From Prevotella sp. UBA5379 (GTDB lineage Bacteria > Bacteroidota > Bacteroidia > Bacteroidales > Bacteroidaceae), in assembly GCA_002409785.1 (NCBI GenBank), contig DHOX01000075.1:1-17138 (forward strand): a stretch of 17,138 nucleotides of DNA. Direction: 5' to 3'. Below are positions 7,106 through 14,464 of this stretch, in pieces. Position 1 is the stretch's first letter. Each line of letters begins with the position of its first letter. Under the pieces are notes generated by a model. It was not told the origin of the DNA, did not search any database, and saw only the letters and a list, made by a program, of their open reading frames with translations. Both the position numbers and the translations under genes were made by a program.

Positions 7106-7717
7106 ATGGGTAAAGTAAAAATTAAGAAGTCGGATGTCTGGATCGATATGACTCCTATGTCTGATGTGATGGTCCTTCTGCTTACCTTCTTCATGATGAC
7201 TTCTACATTCGTTAAGAATGAGCCAGTGAAGGTAAACACGCCAGGATCCGTGTCAGAGATAAAGGTGCCACAGAAGGATGTCCTGAATATTCTTGTCGGC
7301 AAAAACGGCAAGATATTCATGAGTATGGACAAGACCACCGACTTGGAGGGCACGCTGAGTGCAGTGACCGCCAATAACGGTATCTCTCTTACAAAGCAAC
7401 AGGTCAAGAAGTTCGATAATGACGCTATGTTCGGTGCTCCACTGGACAAATTAAGTGATTATCTGAATCTTACACCATCAGGAATGAGTCAGGAAATCGG
7501 AAAATTAGGTATTCCGACAGATAGTATCAAAGGCGGTCCAAGTGAATTCCAGCAATGGATTACCGAAGCAAAGAATGTCAACCCGGACCTTAAATTGGCG
7601 ATCAAGGCAGACCAGAATACTCCTTATGTCATCATCAAAAAGATCATGGATGAACTTCGGGACATGAATGAAAACCGCTATTATTTGATTACATCGTATA
7701 AGAAGTTGGAGGACTAA
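7106..7717 (+). CDS. exbD: ExbD / TolR-family biopolymer transport protein, copy 1
   Basis: ExbD crosses the inner membrane once inside the ExbB pentamer and carries the aspartate that is protonated during motor function. The 203-residue protein has a short basic N-terminus, then DMTPMSDVMVLLLTFFMM (14-31), in which Asp20 aligns with the essential E. coli ExbD Asp25. The periplasmic part is longer than in E. coli ExbD (about 141 residues), with an inserted middle region before the folded end; the extended form is usual in Bacteroidota. The gene ends three bases before the second exbD, implying translational coupling. Confidence 0.88.
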   Translation: MGKVKIKKSDVWIDMTPMSDVMVLLLTFFMMTSTFVKNEPVKVNTPGSVSEIKVPQKDVLNILVGKNGKIFMSMDKTTDLEGTLSAVTANNGISLTKQQVKKFDNDAMFGAPLDKLSDYLNLTPSGMSQEIGKLGIPTDSIKGGPSEFQQWITEAKNVNPDLKLAIKADQNTPYVIIKKIMDELRDMNENRYYLITSYKKLED

Positions 7718-7720
7718 AGA

Positions 7721-8377
7721 ATGCCAAAGAAGATTCTAAGTAAACAAAAGAAAATGTCTACCCGCGTGGACTTCACGCCTATGGTGGATATGATGATGCT
7801 TCTGATCACATTCTTCATGCTGTGCACCACACTGAGCAAGCCTCAGACGATGCAATTGACGATGCCTAGTAATGACAAGAATGTAAATAAGAATGACCAG
7901 TCAGAGACAAAGGCTTCTCAGACCATCACGATTTTTATTGGTGCTAACAATAAAATCTATTATGGCGAGGGGCTGCCTCAGTATACTAACCCTGGCTGGC
8001 TGAAACAAACGACCTATGGCAAGAATGGAATCCGCAAAGTGCTGATCAATCACCGCACTGAAGATGGAACAGACCCTGTTGCCCAGATTATGCTGGCTAA
8101 GCAAAAACTGGACGCTGAGAAACTGAAGAATCCTACGGCCTGGCCGGACAGCGTTTACCAAAAACAATTGAACAAACTGAAGGATGGTTTCGTGAATGGC
8201 AATAACAATGCTCCAATCCCTACCCTGACAGTCGTTATCAAACCATTGATAACTTGTTCTTATAAGAATTTGGTTGACGTACTCGATGAGATGCAGATAT
8301 GCAGTATTGGCAAATATGTCATTGATAAAATCAGTCCTGATGACAAAAGCTTAGTCAAGCTGAAGGGAATCAAGTAA
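7721..8377 (+). CDS. exbD: ExbD / TolR-family biopolymer transport protein, copy 2
   Basis: This is the second ExbD of the cluster, 218 residues, with a basic N-terminus (MPKKILSKQKK) and the transmembrane motif RVDFTPMVDMMMLLITFF (15-32). Asp23 is the candidate proton-carrying residue. Its periplasmic region resembles that of copy 1 only distantly and contains its own Asn/Lys-rich insert, so the two are old paralogues rather than a recent duplication. Because ExbB pentamers hold an ExbD dimer, a heterodimer of the two copies is plausible but not shown. Start is three bases after the stop of copy 1; tonB follows after 36 bases. Confidence 0.88.
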   Translation: MPKKILSKQKKMSTRVDFTPMVDMMMLLITFFMLCTTLSKPQTMQLTMPSNDKNVNKNDQSETKASQTITIFIGANNKIYYGEGLPQYTNPGWLKQTTYGKNGIRKVLINHRTEDGTDPVAQIMLAKQKLDAEKLKNPTAWPDSVYQKQLNKLKDGFVNGNNNAPIPTLTVVIKPLITCSYKNLVDVLDEMQICSIGKYVIDKISPDDKSLVKLKGIK

Positions 8378-8413
8378 GGTCAATCAATGAATAATTATTA
8401 AAAGTAAAGAACA

Positions 8414-9259
8414 ATGTCAAAAATTGATCTATACGACCCAAAATGGGTTAACATGATTTTCGAAGGTAGAAATAAAGCCTACGGAGCTTACAAACTCCGT
8501 ACCTCTATTTCCAAGAGAAATACCATGTCCATCATTATCATGCTCATTGCTGCTGCCATCATTGCATCTATTCTTGGAATTCAAGCTATAGTGAAAGCTA
8601 ACCAGCAAAAGGTGGCAGTCACTACAAGCGTTGAACTTTCGGAACTTGCCAAGCAAAAGAAAAAGGCTGTCGTTGAAAAGAGAACCGTAATCAAGCAAGA
8701 GAAGAAAGAGGTTGTCAAGCAGGTTAAGAGCTCCATCAAGTTCACAGCTCCTGTGATCAAGAAGGATAATGAAGTAAAGAAGGAAATCGTCTCTCAGGAA
8801 GACTTGAACAACACGAAAACTGCCATTGGCGCATTCGATGTTAAAGGAAACAGTGACCAGGGAACGGTTTTGAAGGCTGAACAGGAAATTGCCCAGCCGG
8901 CAGCACCTGCTCCTACCAAGACGGCCAGTGCTGAAGTTGAAAACAAGGTATTCGATGTTGTAGAGCAAATGCCATCATTCCCTGGTGGTAACTCAGCTTT
9001 GATGGCTTATCTGAACAGCAATGTGAAATACCCGGTTGTAGCTCAGGAGAATGGTGTTCAAGGACGTGTCGTTATCTCGTTCGTTGTAGAAAGAGATGGA
9101 TCCATCACGGATGTGCAGGTTGTCAAATCTGTTGACCCTTCACTTGATCGTGAGGCAGCAAGAGTTGTACGCAGCATGCCACGGTGGAATCCAGGAAAGC
9201 AGAACGGTCAGGCTGTTCGTGTGAAATACGACGTACCTGTATCGTTCAGACTGCAATAA
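8414..9259 (+). CDS. tonB: TonB energy-transducing protein
   Basis: TonB spans the periplasm and pulls on the TonB box of outer-membrane receptors, using energy from ExbB/ExbD. The 281-residue protein has the Bacteroidota N-terminus (WVNMIFEGRNKAYGAYKLR, 11-29), one transmembrane helix at about 38-60, a Lys/Glu/Val-rich linker (80-130), a short Pro/Ala stretch (161-170) and the TonB C-terminal domain (about 180-281). That domain includes the KYP motif at 205-207, QGRVVISFVVERDGSI and the closing YDVPVSFRL. The cytoplasmic N-terminal segment before the helix is longer than in E. coli TonB, which is common in this phylum. It completes the four-gene Ton module; large hairpins follow its stop codon. 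Confidence 0.92.
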   Translation: MSKIDLYDPKWVNMIFEGRNKAYGAYKLRTSISKRNTMSIIIMLIAAAIIASILGIQAIVKANQQKVAVTTSVELSELAKQKKKAVVEKRTVIKQEKKEVVKQVKSSIKFTAPVIKKDNEVKKEIVSQEDLNNTKTAIGAFDVKGNSDQGTVLKAEQEIAQPAAPAPTKTASAEVENKVFDVVEQMPSFPGGNSALMAYLNSNVKYPVVAQENGVQGRVVISFVVERDGSITDVQVVKSVDPSLDREAARVVRSMPRWNPGKQNGQAVRVKYDVPVSFRLQ

Positions 9260-9276
9260 GCAAATGAGAACTACTC

Positions 9277-9297
9277 ATCCTGCCCTGTCGGCAGGAT
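9277..9297 (+). other. Hairpin just downstream of tonB
   Basis: ATCCTGCC (9277-9284) pairs perfectly with GGCAGGAT (9290-9297) around a 5-base loop, 17 bases after the tonB stop. No T-run follows (AACGAAG), so it is not a standard terminator. It may act as a 3'-end barrier to exonucleases. Confidence 0.6.
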
Positions 9298-9305
9298 AAC
9301 GAAGA

Positions 9306-9357
9306 GTCGTCCTTGTGCTTTGTGCCCCAATAGGGGACTTCAGGGCGCAAGGACGAC
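9306..9357 (+). terminator. Long hairpin between tonB and the PstS-like gene
   Basis: A 13-bp outer stem (9306-9318 with 9345-9357, one G-U wobble) encloses an inner CCCC-AATA-GGGG hairpin (9325-9336). The 3' side continues AAATAGTTTTAAGG, with only a short T-run seven bases past the stem. It may be an inefficient terminator or attenuator that lowers expression of the two downstream genes relative to the Ton motor, or a processing site. The 9260-9645 stretch holds no other gene I can support; 9358-9645 shows no clear TAnnTTTG promoter. Confidence 0.55.
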
Positions 9358-9645
9358 AAATAGTTTTAAGGGTACCGTTTAACAATCATACACAAACGTA
9401 GTTTTTTTTAACTCTTTGAGCCAAAAGGAAGACCCTTTTACTGGTCATCAGAACATCAGTTACACCCAGACAGTCATCAAATCATTATCCCAAACATTCT
9501 GATAAGCATCCAACAGCCTGGCAGCAGACTGATAAGACGGGAACCTTAAGGTATGTCTAATCCAGATAATGGCGCAGATAGGTATGAAGAAGGATCACCA
9601 TTTAAAAGTAAATATAAAACAGTAAAAAACAGTTTAAGGAAGCAA

Positions 9646-10617
9646 ATGAAAAAGAATTTATACAAAAGATTTGCAAATGTACTATTACTGCTCGGCTTAT
9701 TAATGGTAATTGCCTCATGCGGACCACATAAGCGTAAAGACGGTAGAACAGATACCTATTCCTCAGGAGTGATCAGCATTGCTTCTGACGAGAGTTTTAG
9801 CCCCATAGTAGAAGAAGAGAGAGAAGTATTCGAGAGCATCTATCCCAAAGCGAAGATCAAACCGATCTATACGGATGAAACGGATGCAGTGAATGAATTG
9901 ATGAAAGGCAAAATCTACCTGGTGATCACCTCACGGGATTTCTCAAAGAAAGAATATGCCAATCTGAGATCCAGAAAGTTTATGCCACAGGCTATCAAGT
10001 TGGCATACGATGGATTGGCACTCATCGTGAATCGCGAAAATACAGATACCTGTCTGACCGTAAACCAGGTTAAGTCTATCCTGACGGGAAAGATCAACTC
10101 ATGGAAACAAATCAACCCGAATTCCAGGAAGGGTATTATCCAGGTCGTGTTTGACAGAAACGGTTCAAGCGCTGTCAACTGGTGCGTTGACTCACTCCTG
10201 AAAGGGAAACCGTTTAAGAGTAAGGATATTATGGCCGCAAAGAGCAGTAGACAAGTTGTCGATTATGTCCAGAAGACACCCGGTGCAATAGGCATCATTG
10301 GTTCCAACTGGCTGAATGATGAAGGTGATACGACCAACACAACCTTCAAAAAGAATATAACCGTAGTCTCCGTAAGCAGGATGGCAAAGGCCACGCCTTA
10401 TAACAGTTGGAAACCTTATCAATATTACTTGTATAACGGGAACTACCCTCTTATCAGAACGATTTATGCTCTTCTAAACGATCCCATCAATGCGTTGCCA
10501 TGGGGATTTGCACATTTCATCGAATCACCTAAAGGGCAGATGATCATCTACAAGACCGGCTTACTTCCTTTCAATGGAGATATCACCGTCAGAGATGTAA
10601 ATGTCAGCAGTAATTGA
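9646..10617 (+). CDS. PstS-like periplasmic substrate-binding lipoprotein
   Basis: This 323-residue protein belongs to the PstS-like phosphate-binding superfamily. It has a basic N-terminus and hydrophobic core ending in a lipobox (VIASC, Cys25), so it should be a membrane-anchored lipoprotein facing the periplasm. Ligand-loop candidates are SDESFSP (47-53), TSRDFS (95-100) and RNGSS (171-175); the middle contains the LTVNQVKSILTGKINSWKQ stretch (137-155) typical of PstS relatives. No pstC, pstA, pstB or phoU lies near. It sits in the Ton cluster, 386 bases after tonB and before a TPR gene, an order familiar from Bacteroidales. Its ligand and partner are unknown; phosphate binding is inferred from fold only. 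The frame is open back to an ATG at 9553, but that would place 31 charged residues before the signal peptide, so 9646 is preferred. Confidence 0.85.
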   Translation: MKKNLYKRFANVLLLLGLLMVIASCGPHKRKDGRTDTYSSGVISIASDESFSPIVEEEREVFESIYPKAKIKPIYTDETDAVNELMKGKIYLVITSRDFSKKEYANLRSRKFMPQAIKLAYDGLALIVNRENTDTCLTVNQVKSILTGKINSWKQINPNSRKGIIQVVFDRNGSSAVNWCVDSLLKGKPFKSKDIMAAKSSRQVVDYVQKTPGAIGIIGSNWLNDEGDTTNTTFKKNITVVSVSRMAKATPYNSWKPYQYYLYNGNYPLIRTIYALLNDPINALPWGFAHFIESPKGQMIIYKTGLLPFNGDITVRDVNVSSN

Positions 10618-10688
10618 AAATAACAAGATAAAAAAACAGGAAAGATAATAGGTAAAGGTAAAAAGTTTAGCAAACAAAAGGTACGATT

Positions 10689-12116
10689 ATGAAAACAATC
10701 AAATATTTAGTCATGGCCGCACTTCTCTTAATAGGTGCAGGCTCAAGTGCAACAGCACAGGAAAACCAACAAACTAATTCTGAAGTCGAGAACATTGCCA
10801 AGGCAATCACCGCCAACAAGAACAATCTGGAGGCAATTAAAGACCAGGTGAAAGAATTCGTAAAAAACAACAAGAAAAATCCAGATGCCTTAGTAGGACT
10901 TGGAGAAGCCTATCTGAATGTCCAGGATACAGCCAGCGCGGCGAAATATGCCCAAATGGCCATCTCAAAGGATAAACATTGCGGGAATGCTTACTGTCTG
11001 TTAGGTGACATCGCCGTGCTGAAAGACGATGGAGGTGCTGCAGCCATGTGGTATCAGAATGCTAAGACAATGGATCCGAAGAACCCGAAAGGTTACATCA
11101 GATACGCCAGCGTGTACCGTGGCAGAAGCCCGGAGGAAGCTGTCCAGTCTCTGGAAGAGTTGAAAACAATCTTGCCTAATTATCCGGTTGAATCTGAGGC
11201 CGCACACTTTATGTATACCGCCCGGAAATTCGATAAGGCGGTCTTATACTACAGCAAGGCAGACTCATCACAACTGAACGAGGACAGGCTGAAAGAGTAT
11301 GCCCTGGCAAGTTATTTCACCGGAAATACGGCAAAGAGTCTGTCCATCTCAAAATATGGCAACGACCGTTTCCCCAGAGATCCGGTATTTAACCGACTGA
11401 CCTTCTATAATGCACTGGCAGCAAAAGATTACACTACTGCAACAGACTATGCGGAAAAACTGTTTACCGCTTCAGACAGTGCCAAATTCATAGAAAGGGA
11501 TTACCTCAATGCGGGTCATGCTTACTTAGGCGCCAAAAACTATGAGAAGGCTATAGAAATGTACAAACAAGCTTTCCAGATGAACCCGCAAGACAATGAT
11601 ATACATAAATTCTTATCTGATGCCTACAGCAGTGAAAATGACACTGAAGATGCCTTGACGGAATACAACACCTACATCAAAGGAAAAGAGAACAGTACAG
11701 CCAACGACTATATGTCATTAGCAGAAATCTACTCCGGTGCTGCCAATAAAGCCACAAATGCAGCGGACAAGACAAAGTATCTGGAAAAGGCTGACTCAGT
11801 ATATATTGACATCGCCTCAAAATTCCCCGAATATGATGCTTATGCCACGTATATGCGTGCTACCATCAACAGTAACATGGATCCTGACTTCAAAAAAGGA
11901 CAGGCTAAACCGTTCTATGAGCAACTGATCAGTATCGTCGAAAGCCATACTACTAAAGGCTCTAATGATGATGCTTATTTAAAGGCGGCCTACTACTATC
12001 TGGGCGCATACTATTATACTAAAGGCAACAAGGCTGATGGGAACATCTACTGGAAAAAACTTTTAGATATAGATCCTGAAAACACCACAGCTAAAGAAGC
12101 TTTGGGTATCAAATAA
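10689..12116 (+). CDS. Secreted tetratricopeptide-repeat protein
   Basis: The 475-residue protein begins with a signal peptide (MKTIKYLVMAALLLIGAG, likely cleaved after ATA at 23) and lacks a lipobox, so it is probably periplasmic. Helix-turn-helix repeats with TPR spacing are visible at about 67-99 and 100-132, and most clearly at 271-303 (AGHAYLGAKNYEKAIEMYKQ) and 305-336, with another near the C-terminus ending DIDPENTTAKEAL. TPR arrays are protein-binding scaffolds; no catalytic domain is seen. It starts 71 bases after the PstS-like gene and ends before a strong terminator, so it is the last gene of the Ton cluster. A scaffold role for the Ton complex or lipoprotein is inference from context alone. 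Confidence 0.87.
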   Translation: MKTIKYLVMAALLLIGAGSSATAQENQQTNSEVENIAKAITANKNNLEAIKDQVKEFVKNNKKNPDALVGLGEAYLNVQDTASAAKYAQMAISKDKHCGNAYCLLGDIAVLKDDGGAAAMWYQNAKTMDPKNPKGYIRYASVYRGRSPEEAVQSLEELKTILPNYPVESEAAHFMYTARKFDKAVLYYSKADSSQLNEDRLKEYALASYFTGNTAKSLSISKYGNDRFPRDPVFNRLTFYNALAAKDYTTATDYAEKLFTASDSAKFIERDYLNAGHAYLGAKNYEKAIEMYKQAFQMNPQDNDIHKFLSDAYSSENDTEDALTEYNTYIKGKENSTANDYMSLAEIYSGAANKATNAADKTKYLEKADSVYIDIASKFPEYDAYATYMRATINSNMDPDFKKGQAKPFYEQLISIVESHTTKGSNDDAYLKAAYYYLGAYYYTKGNKADGNIYWKKLLDIDPENTTAKEALGIK

Positions 12117-12130
12117 AGCAAAGGAAGAAT

Positions 12131-12158
12131 ATGGATTAAAAACTCAAATATAATCCAT
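12131..12158 (+). other. Hairpin before the operon terminator
   Basis: ATGGATTA (12131-12138) and TAATCCAT (12151-12158) form a perfect 8-bp stem with a 12-base A-rich loop, directly ahead of the strong terminator at 12160-12201. With it, the transcript end would carry two stacked hairpins. Confidence 0.5.
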
Positions 12159-12159
12159 C

Positions 12160-12201
12160 AGTAAAACGGGAAGGAAGCGGTTGCTTCCTTCCCGTTTTAC
12201 T
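12160..12201 (+). terminator. Strong terminator ending the exbB-to-TPR operon
   Basis: A perfect 19-bp inverted repeat (12160-12178 with 12183-12201) encloses the tetraloop GGTT. The plus-strand 3' arm contains CCCGTTTTACT, and the other arm supplies the matching T-run on the minus strand, so it could stop transcription in both directions. This fits its place between convergent genes. Confidence 0.85.
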
Positions 12202-12255
12202 ATCTGGAAAAGTCACGGAGAAGGGTTTCATAATCGCTGCCAACAATACACAACT

Positions 12256-12282
12256 AAAAAGGGCGGTCCGCTCAGACCGCCC
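12256..12282 (-). terminator. Terminator of the ferredoxin gene
   Basis: On the minus strand GGGCGGTC, a 6-base loop and GACCGCCC form a perfect 8-bp GC-rich stem (12261-12282) followed at once by TTTTT (12256-12260). It lies 35 bases after the ferredoxin stop codon and faces the plus-strand terminator at 12160-12201. Confidence 0.8.
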
Positions 12283-12316
12283 CTTACTTGTTATTTAAAA
12301 CAAGGATTTTTTCCTT

Positions 12317-12487
12317 TTATGGGAGACTAATTGCATCGTTCGGACAAACACTTGCACAAGTACCACACTCAGTGCAGAGATCCGGATCAATAGAATACTT
12401 CTCATCACCTGCAGAGATAGCACCTGAAGGACATTCATCGATGCAGGTTCCGCAAGCCATACAATTGTCACCAATAACGTAAGCCAT
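12317..12487 (-). CDS. 2[4Fe-4S] ferredoxin
   Basis: This small gene encodes 56 residues: it begins MAYVIGDNC and ends PNDAISLP. It carries two complete cluster motifs, C9-x2-C12-x2-C15-x3-C19-P and C38-x2-C41-x2-C44-x3-C48-P, the hallmark of clostridial-type bacterial ferredoxins with two [4Fe-4S] clusters. Such proteins are low-potential cytoplasmic electron carriers, for example for pyruvate:ferredoxin oxidoreductase, and indicate anaerobic metabolism. Length matches the family (about 55 residues). It has its own promoter and terminator and is therefore monocistronic, transcribed against the upstream Ton operon. The redox partner is not encoded in this window. Confidence 0.95.
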   Translation of the reverse strand: MAYVIGDNCMACGTCIDECPSGAISAGDEKYSIDPDLCTECGTCASVCPNDAISLP

Positions 12488-12561
12488 AGTCTTTAATTTT
12501 ATTTGTTATGATTAATATTATTGTAAATTATGCAATCGAGCCAAAGAGTGCTCAAGCATTG

Positions 12562-12602
12562 CAAAGTTAAGAATAATTTCCGAAATACCTAATAATAGGT
12601 AT
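12562..12602 (-). promoter_or_regulatory. Ferredoxin promoter with an overlapping dyad
   Basis: On the minus strand TAACTTTG (12562-12569) is an exact -7 box. No good TTTG is present at -33. A perfect inverted repeat, ATACCTA-N4-TAGGTAT (12585-12602), covers that position instead. A palindrome over the -33 region is where a regulator would block or assist polymerase, so it is a candidate operator; a plain hairpin cannot be excluded. The leader from about 12555 to the ATG at 12487 is AT-rich. Confidence 0.5.
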
Positions 12603-12693
12603 CCTTTTTAGCATTCTTTATCACAAGGTTCACTTAAGAGCTATTGACAATCCCAAAAAGATAAAAGGAGGGATAGGGCCGAATGACAGTCTC

Positions 12694-13542
12694 TTATTTC
12701 TTCACAAAGTCAAGGGTAAGATCACCTACATAAATCGCACTCTTACCATTCTGGTCATCGGGAACGGAAACCCCGTCAAGGTTGGTTGCATGCTCCAGGG
12801 TTTTAAAGAAGGAATGAGAATGCCCGCCCAGGACCAGATCAATATAACGTGTACCCTGTATAAGGTCTTCATCGTCCTGGGCATCATGAATATCCCACCC
12901 CAGATGAGAAAGACAGATGACCAGATCACATTTCTTTTTCTTCTTCAAGTAGGTAGCCACGCGCAAAGCTGTTTTAACCGGATCCAAAAACTTCACACCC
13001 ACACATTTCCGGTCATCCACGAGACCTTTCAGATGAGGGCTCACGCCAAAGACTCCAATTTTAAGACCCTTGCGATGAAGGATGATCCATGGTTTCACCA
13101 GTCCCTGGACAGGTGTACCCGTAAAATCATAATTAGCACACAAAATCGGGAAATGGGCTTCCTTAAATATCCGGGCCATATTGTCCAAGCCAAAATCAAA
13201 CTCATGATTTCCGATAACCGCTGCATCATAGTGCATGATATTCATCAAGCCTATTTCCACATCACCCTTGAATAACGTATAATAAGGAGATCCTTGTGAG
13301 AAATCGCCACTGTCAAACAGCAGCAGATCAGGATGTATGGTCCTTTGCTGCTTAACCATGGAGACACAACGGAAAAAGCCGCCGCGGTTAGCCCAGAAAG
13401 TATCTGCAAGATTCTTGCTTAAAGGCATGATACAACTATGTACATCATTGGTATGCAAGATGATCAGTTCTTTCTTGTGCGCATAGAGTGGAGAAAGAGA
13501 CAACAAAAGCACAAAAAGAAGAAAATAAAAACTCTTTTTCAT
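12694..13542 (-). CDS. Secreted metallophosphatase, N-terminal half of a 5'-nucleotidase
   Basis: The 282-residue protein contains a signal peptide (about 1-21, ending LYA) and the complete calcineurin-like metallophosphatase domain of UshA/CpdB-type 5'-nucleotidases. Metal ligands are all visible: HTNDVHS (Asp33, His35), DSGD (Asp80), GNHEFD (Asn112 with His113), SHLGWD (His213) and GGHSH (His241, His243). This domain hydrolyses the phosphate ester at a two-metal centre, in the periplasm. It ends where the family's C-terminal nucleotide-binding domain should begin; that domain is encoded by the neighbouring gene at 13633-14400. Full-length UshA is about 550 residues; the two proteins together give about 537. 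No lipobox is seen, so it is likely soluble. A -7-like box precedes it, so it may be made independently of its partner. Confidence 0.9.
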   Translation of the reverse strand: MKKSFYFLLFVLLLSLSPLYAHKKELIILHTNDVHSCIMPLSKNLADTFWANRGGFFRCVSMVKQQRTIHPDLLLFDSGDFSQGSPYYTLFKGDVEIGLMNIMHYDAAVIGNHEFDFGLDNMARIFKEAHFPILCANYDFTGTPVQGLVKPWIILHRKGLKIGVFGVSPHLKGLVDDRKCVGVKFLDPVKTALRVATYLKKKKKCDLVICLSHLGWDIHDAQDDEDLIQGTRYIDLVLGGHSHSFFKTLEHATNLDGVSVPDDQNGKSAIYVGDLTLDFVKK

Positions 13543-13566
13543 TTTTTATTAAATAAAGAATCCATT

Positions 13567-13616
13567 CAAATTTAAAACTTGTCAGAGGACGAAGAAACAG
13601 GAAGAAGTGTCCTGTT
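13567..13616 (-). promoter_or_regulatory. Possible promoter and hairpin between the two 5'-nucleotidase genes
   Basis: On the minus strand TAAATTTG (13567-13574) fits the -7 pattern, with TTTC (13594-13597) 19 bases upstream as a near-match -33 box. Just after the stop of the C-terminal-domain gene, AACAGGA/TCCTGTT forms a 7-bp hairpin (13596-13616) followed by a pyrimidine-rich stretch. Together these suggest partly separate expression of the two halves, though read-through is likely given only 90 bases between them. Confidence 0.4.
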
Positions 13617-13632
13617 GCCCCTGTTCTCTAAA

Positions 13633-14400
13633 TTACTTGACGACAATCCGCCCCTCAACCTGAGGATTGACGACCTTGCCCTCCTTCATTTGCTGCTTGA
13701 AGTAAGCCTCAATGATAAAGCGGACATCATTCTTCTTCTCCTGAGGAGAAACCACATCTGTACCCTTCTGGAACGCCACCATATCATCATTGCCCTGAGC
13801 GAGGTAATCCAGTGTAGCCACACGATAGGAGCCATCCGGATCCACAGGCCGGCCATGCACCTGGGCATCCAGGAGCTGACCACTCCTGGAAATGGCGAGA
13901 CGAACCCCTCTGCTCACCCCTTCACCGCCTCTCATGGCGATCTGCCGGAACAAGTCGAGGACATCGGAACCTTTAAGAGTAAGGAAACAGATCTTGTTCT
14001 CAAAGGGAGCAGCATCCAGAATAGCCCCGACCGTAATCGGGCCCTTGGGTAAGGCAGCACGGATCCCTCCGATGTTATAAACGGCAAAGTCCGGATGCTC
14101 ATTAAAGGACTCCCCTCCCCATAAGAGAATATCCGAGAACAGATCAGAGAGCGCGCTTTCCGGTCTCCGCTTAGCCATGTATTTTGCTGAATATCCCACG
14201 ACAGGGTTCATCATACTGTCCACCACATAAGTATAGGGAGCGACAAAAGCCGCCGCCCTGGCATCCGGTGAAGCATCGTATGTGCTGTCTATCAAGATTC
14301 TCTGACGGGAAATGCCGCTCAGCGCATAGTGCGAACCACTGCAGGATACTCCAAGAAGCGCAATAGAAAAAAGTCCTGAAATCAAAAATTTATTCTTCAT
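13633..14400 (-). CDS. Lipoprotein with 5'-nucleotidase C-terminal domain
   Basis: From the ATG at 14400 the protein has 255 residues. A signal peptide ends in the lipobox LLGVSC (Cys20), so it should be lipid-anchored. The rest matches the C-terminal substrate-binding domain of UshA-type 5'-nucleotidases: ESALSDLFSD (81-90), the NIGGIR turn (109-114) corresponding to NGGGIR, ITVGAILDAAPFEN (122-135), and LDYLAQGNDDM (197-207) at the place of the usual adenine-stacking loop. The phosphatase domain is absent and is supplied by the next gene downstream. The GNDD loop departs from the common GGDG form, so base selectivity may differ. The frame is open upstream to an ATG at 14499, but that crosses the divergent rplS promoter and would spoil the signal peptide; a -7 box at 14418-14425 supports 14400. 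Confidence 0.88.
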   Translation of the reverse strand: MKNKFLISGLFSIALLGVSCSGSHYALSGISRQRILIDSTYDASPDARAAAFVAPYTYVVDSMMNPVVGYSAKYMAKRRPESALSDLFSDILLWGGESFNEHPDFAVYNIGGIRAALPKGPITVGAILDAAPFENKICFLTLKGSDVLDLFRQIAMRGGEGVSRGVRLAISRSGQLLDAQVHGRPVDPDGSYRVATLDYLAQGNDDMVAFQKGTDVVSPQEKKNDVRFIIEAYFKQQMKEGKVVNPQVEGRIVVK

Positions 14401-14417
14401 CTTCGTTCGATTTGCTG

Positions 14418-14425
14418 CAAAGTTA
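14418..14425 (-). promoter_or_regulatory. Probable -7 promoter box of the 5'-nucleotidase genes
   Basis: TAACTTTG on the minus strand is a full -7 match; the -33 region is only T-rich (TTTT with 19-base spacing, TTTC with 17). Transcription would start about ten bases before the ATG at 14400, so this would be a nearly leaderless mRNA. It is divergent from the rplS promoter with about 64 bases between the two -7 boxes. Confidence 0.55.
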
Positions 14426-14464
14426 AGGAAAAAGCGACGAAAGAAAAAAGAAAAGAGTTGGAAA

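Noticed and set aside
9553..9645. Upstream ATG adding 31 residues to the PstS-like lipoprotein
   Set aside because: It would bury the signal peptide behind charged residues, while starting at 9646 gives a classic lipoprotein signal with the lipobox Cys at 25.
12288..12482. Plus-strand open frame of 64 codons
   Set aside because: It is antisense to the ferredoxin gene, whose two complete Cys motifs on the minus strand are decisive.
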